Positions 1-7,553 of a DNA stretch of 21,694 bases are shown piece after piece (position 1 is the first letter of the stretch; each line of letters opens with the position of its first letter). Made by a program: the position numbers and the translations under genes. The notes beneath the pieces are model-generated. The model was not told the origin of the DNA and made no database searches. It worked only from the letters and a program-made list of their open reading frames with translations. Source of the DNA: SZAS-79 sp031376265 (GTDB taxonomy: Bacteria; Pseudomonadota; Gammaproteobacteria; Burkholderiales; SG8-39); the NCBI GenBank assembly GCA_031376265.1, contig JANMDK010000270.1, positions 1 through 21,694 on the forward strand, given 5' to 3'.

Positions 1-383
1 CGAACGTGCCCGTCGCCGTGGCGGTCACCGTCTCGGTGCCGACGAAGCCGCTCCGCGTACCGACGGTGATGCACGCGCAGGAGTTACAGGCGTAGGTTTT
101 GCCCGCCGCCGTGCTGCCGCCGACGCCCAACGCCTTCTGCGCGATGGTGGCCGCGAGCCCGGTGGTGTTGGCCAGCGAGTAATTCGTCCCCAGGCCGCCA
201 TTGGTGCCGTCGTTCAACGAATAGGCGGCCGTGGCGGTGCGCGAGCCGGCGTTTTTGCTGTCGAACGTGCCCGTCGCCGTGGCGGTCACAGTCTCGGTGC
301 CGACGAAGCCGCTCAGCGTGCCTGCGGTGATGCTCGCGCCGGTGTTGCCGTCGTAGGTCTTGCCCGCCGCCGTGCTGCCCGCG
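1..383 (-). repeat. Tandem YDG-type repeats in tpsA, 261-bp period
   Basis: Two copies of an 87-residue unit follow each other in frame. Blocks starting at 1 and at 262 on the plus strand are almost identical over the part encoding SGFVGTETVTATATGTF. The upstream copy reads KTYDGNTGASITAG (Tyr at residue 1035), the usual YDG consensus. The second copy is cut by the window edge and is altered at the corresponding place (Tyr1122). More copies probably continue off the left edge. Confidence 0.85.
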
Positions 384-3300
384 ACGGCAAGGGATTTCGG
401 CGTGATCGCGAAATTCTCGCCCGCATAAGTGACGCTGTAGTTGCTGCTCGCGGCGAGCGTCCCCTGGTTGATCGCATACGCACTGCCCACGTTGCTACCC
501 GCCGCGCGCGCAAGTGCGCCGGAGAGCGCGTCGCCGTTGACGAGCGGGTTGACCGCATCGACCGGGCTCGACGTGGTCAGGGTGTAATTGAACGTTGGAT
601 CTGCCCCGCCTTGGCCGTTGTAGACCTTGCTCTGGCCCGCGTTGGCCGTGACCGTGATCGGGCGCGCCGTGACCGTGAGCTTGTTGCTGCTGTAGCCGAT
701 GCTGTAGTCGTTGAGCGTGTGCGCGCCGGCGAAAGTGAAAGTGGGCGCAAGCAGGTTAGTCGTACTGTAGGCGTAGTCGCCAACCGCGAGGTAGTTGGCG
801 AGCGCGGTGCCCCAGCCCGAACCGGTGAGGCTGTCGCCGGACTTCAGCGTGCCCGTGAAAGAGAAACCCGTCAGCGTCGGCTGTGTCGTGTCGCCGTAGA
901 CGCGTGACGAGTCGTTGAGCGAAATGGTGATCGACGAGGCTGCGCTGGAAAGCTCCGCGCCGCGGAACCCGGGGTAGCTGCCGTTCTGCAGGTTCCACAC
1001 CCGCGCGGTGTCCCAAGCGGGGTCGGAGCTGCCATTGGCAGTCGTGGCGGAATTGAAGTTCGCCGCGACCTTCATTTGCGCAGTCGTCATTCCGGTCGCG
1101 GCGCCCGCGCTCGCGGCCTGGGTCGAGGTTTGCGTGTCCCAGAAGGTGCCGAGGATGGTGGGCGGTATCCCCATCCCACCCGGTACCGAACCGATCAGGC
1201 CACCCACGGTTCCGGTCCCGCTCACCGCGCCCACGGAGTAGCTGTGCTCGATGTCCACTGCGGCGTGACCGACCAGCCCACCCACGTTGTTGCCGCCGCT
1301 CACGCTGCCCGTCGCGTAGGCGTACTTGATCCTTCCGCCGGTGTGCGTGCCCACCAGGCCGCCGATGCCGCCTCCTACCGAAGGGGCCGGGTCCGGCTCG
1401 TTGGCCTGGTTGCCGGCGGTGGCGGTGATGTTTGCGCTGCTGAAGCTGCGGGTCACGAACCCGCTGTTCTTGCCGAGCAGGCCCCCGATGCTCCCGACCG
1501 TGTCGCTGCCGGTCGTTCCGGCCGTGGTTGCAATGGTCCCCGTCGAGTACGCGTTGTGAATGTTGGCGCTGTTGTCGCCGACCAGGCCGCCCACCGAGGT
1601 TCTGCCAGTGAGGTTGACGCTGGTTATGCCGACGTTCTGCACCAGCGCGGCCGAGGAGGTCCGGCCGAAGAAGCCGACGTTGTCTGTGACGCTCGTGCTG
1701 TTGGCGATACCGCTGAGGGTGTGGCCCAGCCCCTCGAAGACGCCCTGGAACGGGCCGTTGGCGTTGCCGATCGGCGTCCAGGTGCCGCTCGAAATCACGA
1801 TGTTCGAGCCCAGCACGTAGTTGGCGGCGACGGTGGTCGAGTTCGCGTCGATGCCGGTCAGGCCCGCCAAATCGTTGATGACGGTATAGGTCTTCGTGGC
1901 GCCATCGCCGAACTTGGAAGTGAAGCTCGCCCCGGCGGGGAGGTTGACCGGCGCGGCCGCGGTGAACCGGGCAGTGTTTGTGGAGTAGTCCGCCGTGCCG
2001 CTTTGCCCGTACTGGATCGCCAGGCCCCCCGCGGCGCTCACGTTCATGGCCGAATTGACGTTGATGTCGCGCCACGCGGACAGGGTCAGGACCCTGTTGG
2101 AGGTCCAGGTCACGGTGTCGTTAACGTGGATGTCGCCGTTGCCGCTTGCGTTGCCTGTGCCGCAGGTCGCGTTCGTGCAGGAGGCGCCGACGTCGGTCGT
2201 CTGGATGGTGACGTTGTTGCTGCCAAGCGCCGCTGAGAGCGCCGCCCCAGTGATGTCGCCTCCGCTTGAAGCTACGGTGAAATCGAAGGGATCGAGCAGC
2301 CATTGTCCCGTGCGCCCGCTGCCAGCGCTTGTGTCGATGCGCGCGCTGTCGCTGATCGAAAGGCGGCTTGCGCTGGTCTCGATGAAGCCGCCGTCGCCGG
2401 ATTCGCTGCCTCCCTTAGCGCTCAGCGAGCCCAGCACGTGCGTGCGGCTGGCCGGGTTGCCGAGGTCCGCGATTGCAACAATGCTGCCGCCCTTGCCCCG
2501 CGCCGCCGCGTCGGCCGAGATCGAACCGCTGAGCTCGATCGTGCCGCTCGCCGCAAGCCGCACCGTGCCGCCGTCGCTGGTAATGCCGTTGGCCTCGATG
2601 CTGCCGCTGTTGACCACACGGCCCAACAATTCGTTGACCGACTGTGCCGACATCACCACCAGCCCTTCGCCCGCCTGCACCAGCCGCTTGTTCTCCACCA
2701 GCGTGTCGATGCTCGCCTTGTCCACCCGGATGTCGATGAGCCTGTCGCCGGTGATTCCCAGATTGACCGCCTCGCCCGCCGCCAGGACGACCGTGCCCAT
2801 GCGGGCCGCGATCACGCCTTCGTTTCTCACCTCCGGTGCGAGCAGCGCAACGTACTTCGCGACGATGTCGCCCTGGTTCACCACGCTGCCCGTGGCCCCG
2901 TCGCGCGTGAAGCGGTAGTTGCCGGAGAGGAAGTCGTCGTTCCTTATGCTCATCGTCGTAGCCACCAGGCCGCCGACATCCACGCGCGAGCCTGGCCCGA
3001 ACAGCACTCCGCTCGGATTGACGAGAAACACTTGCCCGTTGGCGCTGAGCGCACCATAGATCGACGAGGCTTCAGCACCGACCACGCGATTAAGCGCAAC
3101 GGAGCTGGCACCGGGCTGGATGAACTTCACCGCCGCATTCGCGCCGATGTTGAAGGTGTTCCAGTTGACGATCGCCTTGGCGCTCGACTGGGTGACGTTC
3201 AGCGTGTTGCCGCTTTGCGCGATCCCCGCCTGTCCGGCGATCACCTGCCCGCCGGTGGGCAGCGCGTTCGTCGCGGGTGGCGCGGGCGGCGCGGCGAGCG

Positions 3301-3457
3301 CGCCCTGCGCGAGCAGCGCGCCGGCAAGCAGCCCTGCGAGCGAACGCGCGCGCGCGCGGGAACCAGAAGGCGATCGCCCTCGTGCGGGACTCTTCTCGTG
3401 CGCGACGACCCAAGCCTGCCGCACGACGCTCCAGGTCAGCCGAAAGATCCTGTTCAT
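1..3457 (-). CDS. Filamentous-haemagglutinin-like TpsA exoprotein (partial, C-terminus off window)
   Basis: This is a large secreted adhesin of a two-partner secretion system, predicted to be exported by Sec and then threaded through the TpsB pore encoded just upstream. The frame stays open for 1152 codons from ATG 3457 to the window edge. Residues 1-22 (MNRIFRLTWSVVRQAWVVAH...) form an extended signal peptide region (ESPR), followed by a hydrophobic core ending near AQGALA (about 55). Residues 57-300 are the TPS haemagglutination domain, with FNIG near 102-105 and NPSGVLFGPG at 147-156. Around residues 620-740 lie GLUG-type repeats (GGLVGDNS, GGLLGKNS, GGLVGTHT, GGLVGHAA). From about 840 there are two MBG-like domains, then tandem YDG-type repeats. 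An AAGGAG ribosome site precedes the ATG by 7 nt. Ligand and function are unknown. Any C-terminal domain, including a toxin tip, would lie outside the window. Confidence 0.93.
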   Translation of the reverse strand, partial: MNRIFRLTWSVVRQAWVVAHEKSPARGRSPSGSRARARSLAGLLAGALLAQGALAAPPAPPATNALPTGGQVIAGQAGIAQSGNTLNVTQSSAKAIVNWNTFNIGANAAVKFIQPGASSVALNRVVGAEASSIYGALSANGQVFLVNPSGVLFGPGSRVDVGGLVATTMSIRNDDFLSGNYRFTRDGATGSVVNQGDIVAKYVALLAPEVRNEGVIAARMGTVVLAAGEAVNLGITGDRLIDIRVDKASIDTLVENKRLVQAGEGLVVMSAQSVNELLGRVVNSGSIEANGITSDGGTVRLAASGTIELSGSISADAAARGKGGSIVAIADLGNPASRTHVLGSLSAKGGSESGDGGFIETSASRLSISDSARIDTSAGSGRTGQWLLDPFDFTVASSGGDITGAALSAALGSNNVTIQTTDVGASCTNATCGTGNASGNGDIHVNDTVTWTSNRVLTLSAWRDINVNSAMNVSAAGGLAIQYGQSGTADYSTNTARFTAAAPVNLPAGASFTSKFGDGATKTYTVINDLAGLTGIDANSTTVAANYVLGSNIVISSGTWTPIGNANGPFQGVFEGLGHTLSGIANSTSVTDNVGFFGRTSSAALVQNVGITSVNLTGRTSVGGLVGDNSANIHNAYSTGTIATTAGTTGSDTVGSIGGLLGKNSGFVTRSFSSANITATAGNQANEPDPAPSVGGGIGGLVGTHTGGRIKYAYATGSVSGGNNVGGLVGHAAVDIEHSYSVGAVSGTGTVGGLIGSVPGGMGIPPTILGTFWDTQTSTQAASAGAATGMTTAQMKVAANFNSATTANGSSDPAWDTARVWNLQNGSYPGFRGAELSSAASSITISLNDSSRVYGDTTQPTLTGFSFTGTLKSGDSLTGSGWGTALANYLAVGDYAYSTTNLLAPTFTFAGAHTLNDYSIGYSSNKLTVTARPITVTANAGQSKVYNGQGGADPTFNYTLTTSSPVDAVNPLVNGDALSGALARAAGSNVGSAYAINQGTLAASSNYSVTYAGENFAITPKSLAVAGSTAAGKTYDGNTGASITAGTLSGFVGTETVTATATGTFDSKNAGSRTATAAYSLNDGTNGGLGTNYSLANTTGLAATIAQKALGVGGSTAAGKTYACNSCACITVGTRSGFVGTETVTATATGTF

Positions 3458-3463
3458 GCCACG

Positions 3464-3469
3464 CTCCTT
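3464..3469 (-). promoter_or_regulatory. Ribosome binding site of tpsA
   Basis: AAGGAG on the minus strand lies 7 nt before ATG 3457, in the 45-nt gap after the tpsB stop codon. It fixes the tpsA start and suggests that tpsA is translated independently from a tpsB-tpsA transcript. Confidence 0.8.
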
Positions 3470-3502
3470 GTCGCTGGAATGCCTTCCCTGTCTTGCTTCG
3501 TT

Positions 3503-5206
3503 TCAGAACTGCGCGGTGAGGCCCACCCACGCGCGCGGCTTGATCCGCGTGCCGTCGGCATTGTTCCCGTTGGCATCGCGGCCCGCATTGCCCCCCATCG
3601 GGACGGCCACGCTCGCGTTCACGCTCAACTGCGACCATGGCTGCCACGCCATCCCGACGCCCACGCCGCTCAGCTCGTAGCGATTGGGCAGCAGCGGGTT
3701 GGCCGCGGCCAGGACCGCGCTCGGGTTCCGGTTGACTTTGATGCCGCCGTGATCGACGAACGCGCTCGCGCTTAGCTTCTCGCCAATCTGATGCGTAAGG
3801 TTCACCGAGAGCAGCCAGCCCTCGTCGCCGGCGGCTTCACCCACCGGGAAGGCGCGCACGCCTGCCGGGCCGCCGAGCACGAAGCGTTCCGAGGAATCGA
3901 GGTTCTTGCTTGCGAATTGGCCGCGCAGCGTGGCGTTCAGGCTCAGCGTGTCGGAGAGCGGGTGGATTCGGCCATAGTTCCACGCGAGCTTGTGGAACTT
4001 GCCCTGCACCCGGCGGCTGACGTCGTCGCCCGCCCGCGCCCCGGCATTCCTCTGGTCGACATCGCCGAGACTTACGCCCAGCCCGAAGGCGTTCAGGCCG
4101 CCCCCGAACAGCGTATCGGGGCTGCTGCCGTTAAGACCCAGGTTGCCCACCGTCACTTCCCGGTTGCTCGTCTCCCCGGCCACCGTCTCGTCGAACAGCC
4201 ACTTCTTGTCGAGGCTGCCGGTGAGGCTCAGGTTGAGGCCGCTGCCCCGCACCAGTGGGAAGGACCCGTTAAACCCCACCGTTTCGGCCGTGCCGCTCGA
4301 CTGCAGCGCCGCGAAATTCTCCTGCACCAGCCGGTAGTGGAGCCGCGACGCATTCGCGCCAAGCCTCAGGCCGCTGTTGCCGACGGCCAGGCTGTAATCG
4401 ACGCGGCCGAAGGAGGTCCCGTCGCTCGTGTTGACCAGTACCGAGACCGAATCGAAGCGGCCAGTGGGATTGTTCAGAGTGGCGCTGCCGCTCACCTGCC
4501 CCCGGCCTGTAGCCCGCGAGCCGTGGTTGTTGCCGGAAACGCTGTAGGACAACAAGGGTTGCGCGAGTGCATCGACAACCAGGTCGATCTCGCCTTCCAC
4601 CTTGCCTGGGATCAACGCGGATCGGGCGCTGATGCCGGGTTGCTCGTTCAGCACGCTCAAGCCTTCGCCCAGGCGCGCGAGACTCATCAGGTCGCCTCGC
4701 CCCAGGCGCCGGTCGATGAAGCCCTGGATGCGCTCGGCATCGAGACGCTCGCCGGTGCGGTTGATCTGCAGGCCGCCGCGGCGTCCCTCGATCACCCGGA
4801 AGGTGACGATGCCGTCCTTCACGTCCTGCGGCGGCAGGGTGACGCGCGCGAGGTAGCCGTTCTGGGCATAGAAGCCCACCAGCGCGAGCGCCAGCGTCTG
4901 CAGCTCCGGGAAGCTGCGCTCGACACCAATGGCTTCCTTGACTTGCGCCGCGAGCACGTCTGCCGGAAACAGCGTGGCGCCTTCGAAGCGAAAGCCCTTG
5001 ACTACGATGCGGGGGCCGGCGTCGGGTGCGGGTGGCGCCGGCTTGTCCACCTGGATGGGTGCAACCGGCACTGCAGGACGGGCTGCAGGCTTTGGCTGGT
5101 CGCGCAGGATGCTGCCCGCGTCAGGGGGCTGTTGGGCTTGGGCGAGCGGATTGCCGGACAAAATCGCGCCGAAGGCAACGATTGCCCGCAGGGTCGGCCG
5201 CGTCAA
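3503..5206 (-). CDS. TpsB outer-membrane transporter, ShlB/FhaC/HecB family
   Basis: This 567-residue protein is predicted to be the outer-membrane beta-barrel that recognises and secretes the TpsA product encoded 45 nt downstream. A signal peptide covers about residues 1-24 (ending AQAQ), followed by a Pro/Ala-rich linker. A POTRA_2-type domain spans about 68-140 (IVVKGFRFEGATLFP...VTFRVIEGRRGG), with further periplasmic sequence to about 200, and the barrel covers 210-567. The conserved Omp85/TpsB loop-6 motif appears as VRAFP at 450-454, and the chain ends in Phe as barrel proteins usually do. The only in-frame start after the upstream TGA (5213-5215) that keeps the signal peptide is TTG 5206, and it has AAGGA 9 nt upstream. 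Length and order (tpsB then tpsA) are normal for the family. Confidence 0.93.
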   Translation of the reverse strand: MTRPTLRAIVAFGAILSGNPLAQAQQPPDAGSILRDQPKPAARPAVPVAPIQVDKPAPPAPDAGPRIVVKGFRFEGATLFPADVLAAQVKEAIGVERSFPELQTLALALVGFYAQNGYLARVTLPPQDVKDGIVTFRVIEGRRGGLQINRTGERLDAERIQGFIDRRLGRGDLMSLARLGEGLSVLNEQPGISARSALIPGKVEGEIDLVVDALAQPLLSYSVSGNNHGSRATGRGQVSGSATLNNPTGRFDSVSVLVNTSDGTSFGRVDYSLAVGNSGLRLGANASRLHYRLVQENFAALQSSGTAETVGFNGSFPLVRGSGLNLSLTGSLDKKWLFDETVAGETSNREVTVGNLGLNGSSPDTLFGGGLNAFGLGVSLGDVDQRNAGARAGDDVSRRVQGKFHKLAWNYGRIHPLSDTLSLNATLRGQFASKNLDSSERFVLGGPAGVRAFPVGEAAGDEGWLLSVNLTHQIGEKLSASAFVDHGGIKVNRNPSAVLAAANPLLPNRYELSGVGVGMAWQPWSQLSVNASVAVPMGGNAGRDANGNNADGTRIKPRAWVGLTAQF

Positions 5207-5215
5207 GTTTCGTCA

Positions 5216-5220
5216 TCCTT
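5216..5220 (-). promoter_or_regulatory. Ribosome binding site supporting the TTG start of tpsB
   Basis: AAGGA on the minus strand lies 9 nt upstream of TTG 5206. The nearby ATG at 5216 is in another frame and leads to a peptide without family features, so the TTG start is preferred. Confidence 0.65.
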
Positions 5221-5244
5221 GAAAATCGCGTTCTTCTTATTCTG

Positions 5245-5266
5245 TGCGCCGAATGTATTCGGCGCA
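5245..5266. promoter_or_regulatory. Perfect inverted repeat upstream of tpsB (possible operator or leader hairpin)
   Basis: The arms TGCGCCGAAT and ATTCGGCGCA are separated by GT, giving a perfect 10+2+10 palindrome about 38 nt upstream of the tpsB start. No T-tract follows on either strand, so it does not look like an intrinsic terminator. It could be a regulator site or an RNA hairpin in the tpsB leader. Confidence 0.5.
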
Positions 5267-5462
5267 GGCTATTGTGATTCTTCAGTTGTACCGCAAGTGC
5301 GGCCCCCCCTATGTGCGGCACCGAACAAAAGGGAAGCATAGCGGAACGATCGGATGAATTGGGGTTTTCGGGACTTGCAAGAATGTGTAAACGCGCGGGA
5401 CCGGAATTCAGGACTGGCTTCGTCGCGAGCGGCTTCCAGCCGGTATGGCGTTGGCAGCATTT

Positions 5463-5507
5463 CGCCTGGGACGCCGCGCCAGGCGTGGCCATTTGCGAGA
5501 AAATGGC
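5463..5507 (-). terminator. Tandem hairpins downstream of the di-iron gene (possible 3' end)
   Basis: Reading away from the di-iron stop codon, there is first a 7-bp stem at 5488-5507 (GCCATTT with AAATGGC). A second 7-bp stem follows at 5463-5485 (CGCCTGG with CCAGGCG). Neither is followed by a run of Ts, so this is a candidate transcript end or processing structure rather than a textbook intrinsic terminator. Confidence 0.3.
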
Positions 5508-5522
5508 AGCAATCGCCCCGCG

Positions 5523-6377
5523 TCAACCGATCGCTGGTGCAGGCGCCCGCAGCTCGCGCCGGTACCGGTTGAGCTCCTGCAGCGTCTTGATCGGCCGGCC
5601 GAAGAGCTTCGACATGTTGAGCAGCATCATGTCGACGGCCTTCTTTTCCCACGCCTTGTCGAAATTGATCTGCTTGTCGAGCCAATGCTCCAGCCACACC
5701 GGGTCGGGCAGCTTCGACTGCACCGTGTCCTCGGGAAACATCTTCTGGTTCACGTGCAGATTGGTCGGGTGCAGCGGCTGGCTCGAGCGGTGGGCCGAGG
5801 CCATGAGCAGGCCGATCTTGGCGAAGGCCGCCTTGACTTCGTTGCCGCCGCTGGCGAGCGCCTTCTTCATGTAGCGAAGATAGGCCCCGCCGTGGCGCGC
5901 CTCGTCGTGCGAAATCAGGTTGTAGATCTTCTTGATCACCGGCTCGGTGTGCCATTCCCCCGCGCACCGGTACCAGTGGTTGAGGCGGATCTCGCCGCAG
6001 AAATGCATCATGAGCGTCTCGAGCGGCGGCGCCGCGTCGAACTCGAAGCGCACGTTGTGCAGCTCGGCCTCGGTCGGCACCAGGTCCGGCCGGAAGCGTT
6101 TCAGGTACTCGATCAGCGTGAGCGCGTGCTTCTGCTCCTCGAAGAACCAGACCGACATGAAGGCGGAAAAATCGCTGTCGTGCCGGTTGTCGCGCAGGAA
6201 CATCTCGGTAGCCGGCAGCGCCGCCCACTCGGTGATCGCATTCATCTTGATCGTGAGCGCCTGCTCGTCCGAGAGCTTGGAGGCGTCGAACGAAGCCCAC
6301 GGCACATCGTGGTCGAGGCTCCAGCGCACGCGCTCGAGAGCCTTGAACAACTCCGGGTAAAGCATTTTTCCCGCCAT
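5523..6377 (-). CDS. Ferritin-like di-iron protein, acyl-ACP-desaturase-like
   Basis: This is a 284-residue soluble protein with no signal peptide or membrane segment. The ligand pattern of the soluble di-iron oxidases is complete: Glu50 (AITEWA), EEQKH at 80-84 (Glu81, His84), Glu129 (HFCGEIRLNHW) and DEARH at 158-162 (Glu159, His162). The order E, ExxH, E, ExxH matches acyl-ACP desaturases, whose motifs are EENRH and DEKRH, with similar spacing. It probably oxidises or desaturates an acyl substrate using O2, but the substrate is not shown by sequence. ATG 6377 is chosen because AGGA lies 6 nt upstream; longer in-frame extensions have no ribosome site. It sits 83 nt downstream of the B12 photoreceptor gene on the same strand, which suggests shared light control. 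Confidence 0.75.
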   Translation of the reverse strand: MAGKMLYPELFKALERVRWSLDHDVPWASFDASKLSDEQALTIKMNAITEWAALPATEMFLRDNRHDSDFSAFMSVWFFEEQKHALTLIEYLKRFRPDLVPTEAELHNVRFEFDAAPPLETLMMHFCGEIRLNHWYRCAGEWHTEPVIKKIYNLISHDEARHGGAYLRYMKKALASGGNEVKAAFAKIGLLMASAHRSSQPLHPTNLHVNQKMFPEDTVQSKLPDPVWLEHWLDKQINFDKAWEKKAVDMMLLNMSKLFGRPIKTLQELNRYRRELRAPAPAIG

Positions 6378-6460
6378 GTCATTTCCTGGATGGTAAGGGT
6401 CGGGGCGATTGACGCTCCCAAATCGCAAACTGTCGTGGCCCCGCCTGTCAAAAGGCCATT

Positions 6461-7393
6461 TTACGCGCCGTCCGCGGCGTGGTGTCTGTGCGCAAGGCGC
6501 CATTGGGCGATCGCCGGGCCGAGCGCTTCCAGCGTCGCGAGCCTCGCAACGCCCTCGGGGATGCGTTTTGCACGCATTGTTCCCGCGCCGCCGCACCAGA
6601 TGGCCACCTGCCCAGGCAGGGCCTCACGAAGCGCCGCGAGGCCTTCGGTAATCTGCCCCACGGGAAAATTCGCGCTGAACGACAAGGCAACCACGTCGAC
6701 CTCCTTAGCTGCTGCAGCCGCCGTGATGTCGGCCGCCGGGGTCTGCGGCCCGAGCGCCACGCACTCGGCCCCTTCCAGCGTGCAGATCGCTTCGGCCATC
6801 AGCACACCCAGTCCATGCTGTTCCGCCGGAAGCGTGGTGATGAGCATACGGGGCGTGCCGCCAGCGCTGCCAAGCTGCGCGATGGCGCCCCGCAACTGTC
6901 CTTGCAGAATTTCGGTAAACAGGTGCTCCTCGAATACGCGAAGGTCGCCGCGCATCCACGCGTCGCCGACGAGCACTGCAAGCGGCGCCGCGATGTCGGT
7001 GACGAAACGGAACATCCCTTCGCGGAGCAACGCCTCCCCCAGTTCCCGACGCAACTGCTCCGTCTGGTGGGTCTTGAGCAAGTAAAGCGCCAAGTCCTGC
7101 GAGGCGTTGCGTTCAGGGATCTCGCCCTCGCAACTCAGCGCCTCCAGCGCGGCGACGGTCATGCGGTGCAGCCGGCCTGGCCTCAGGCCCCTGTCCAGGA
7201 GCCTGCGAATCAGGTTCAGCTTGCCAACCTCGTCCTCGGAATAACGCCTATCCCCGTTTGGATCCCGGGACGGGGTTGGAAAGCCATAGCGCTTTTCCCA
7301 GACCCGAAGCTGGTCCTTCGTCAGCCCGGTTTCGCGTTCGACGTCGGCAATGCCGAGACCTTGGTTGTTCACATAAACTTTCGTTTTGTCCAA
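6461..7393 (-). CDS. litR: MerR-family B12-dependent light-responsive regulator (CarH/LitR type)
   Basis: This is a predicted transcriptional repressor that uses adenosylcobalamin to sense light. The N-terminal winged-helix DNA-binding domain reads GIADVERETGLTKDQLRVWE (14-33), then KRYGFPTPSRDPNGDRRY. A helical B12-capping domain carries Trp146 followed nine residues later by Glu156-His157 (Wx9EH), the motif that contacts the upper axial ligand. The Rossmann-type B12 domain has ExHxxG at 191-196 (EQHGLG), where His193 would be the lower axial ligand. All B12 hallmarks are intact. The start is uncertain: TTG 7393 gives 310 residues with no clear Shine-Dalgarno, and GTG 7372 is an alternative. 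The gene is divergent from an eight-gene lipid operon and shares a 160-bp control region with it. The symbol is by family; carH would be equally apt. Confidence 0.88.
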   Translation of the reverse strand: MDKTKVYVNNQGLGIADVERETGLTKDQLRVWEKRYGFPTPSRDPNGDRRYSEDEVGKLNLIRRLLDRGLRPGRLHRMTVAALEALSCEGEIPERNASQDLALYLLKTHQTEQLRRELGEALLREGMFRFVTDIAAPLAVLVGDAWMRGDLRVFEEHLFTEILQGQLRGAIAQLGSAGGTPRMLITTLPAEQHGLGVLMAEAICTLEGAECVALGPQTPAADITAAAAAKEVDVVALSFSANFPVGQITEGLAALREALPGQVAIWCGGAGTMRAKRIPEGVARLATLEALGPAIAQWRLAHRHHAADGA

Positions 7394-7399
7394 GTCAAA
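7384..7399 (-). promoter_or_regulatory. Candidate LitR operator, copy 1
   Basis: The minus strand reads TTTGACTTGGACAAAA. Copy 2 at 7448-7463 on the plus strand matches at 15 of 16 positions. This copy overlaps the annotated TTG start of litR, which argues either for autoregulation or for a later litR start. Confidence 0.6.
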
Positions 7400-7402
7400 C
7401 CG

Positions 7403-7431
7403 TTGACTGTTGCCTCAATAGGGCAGATTAT
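7403..7431 (+). promoter_or_regulatory. Candidate promoter for the plus-strand lipid operon
   Basis: TTGACT (7403-7408) and GATTAT (7426-7431) are 17 bp apart, a fair sigma-70 match. The same short AT-rich patch read on the minus strand gives GATAAT (7432-7427), a possible -10 for litR whose -35 zone would fall inside operator copy 2. The TTGAC here also forms an inverted repeat (GTCAA ACCG TTGAC, 7395-7407) with operator copy 1. Proposed by eye only. Confidence 0.4.
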
Positions 7432-7447
7432 CCACTTTTAACGACTA

Positions 7448-7463
7448 TTTGACTAGGACAAAA
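7448..7463 (+). promoter_or_regulatory. Candidate LitR operator, copy 2
   Basis: The plus strand reads TTTGACTAGGACAAAA, facing away from copy 1 with centres 64 bp apart, about six helical turns. Such a pair is well placed for one tetrameric regulator to control both divergent transcripts. Confidence 0.6.
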
Positions 7464-7553
7464 TTGAATCTGATTTCTCCCATCCTGCGTATAGGGCTGT
7501 ATGCCTACCAATGAAATTTCACCCTTTCGGCCACAGCCTACCCCCACGTTGCC

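Larger units (their letters stand above)
5207..5522. other. Intergenic region between tpsB and the di-iron gene
   Basis: About 316 bp without a convincing gene. It holds the tpsB ribosome site and palindrome, a short run of Cs near 5304 flanked by GTGCGG repeats, and two hairpins just downstream of the di-iron gene. No clear sigma-70 promoter for tpsB was recognised. Small reading frames crossing the region have no family features. Confidence 0.6.

Noticed and set aside
1..560. Regular repeats that could suggest a CRISPR array
   Set aside because: The 261-bp period is in frame and encodes YDG protein repeats; there are no short repeats with unique spacers.
756..5341. Long open frames on the plus strand opposite tpsA and tpsB, and a 439-codon minus frame at 756-2075
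   Set aside because: They are high-GC shadows: Arg/Ala/Pro-rich with no domains, while the tpsA and tpsB frames show clear family motifs throughout.
5121..5492. Minus-strand frame of 123 codons between tpsB and the di-iron gene
   Set aside because: It overlaps the tpsB signal-peptide region out of frame, has no family features, and the AAGGA site fits the tpsB TTG better.
7370..7398. Operator copy 1 read as a -35 (TTGACT) with TATGTG as -10 for litR
   Set aside because: The -10 match is weak and would place transcription start inside the predicted coding start; it is more plausible as an operator.
7471..7495. TGATTT followed by TATAGG as an ECF (RpoE-ChrR-like) promoter for the FAD gene
   Set aside because: Spacing is only 13 bp and the match to the remembered TGATC-type -35 is poor; no ECF sigma or ChrR gene is in the window.
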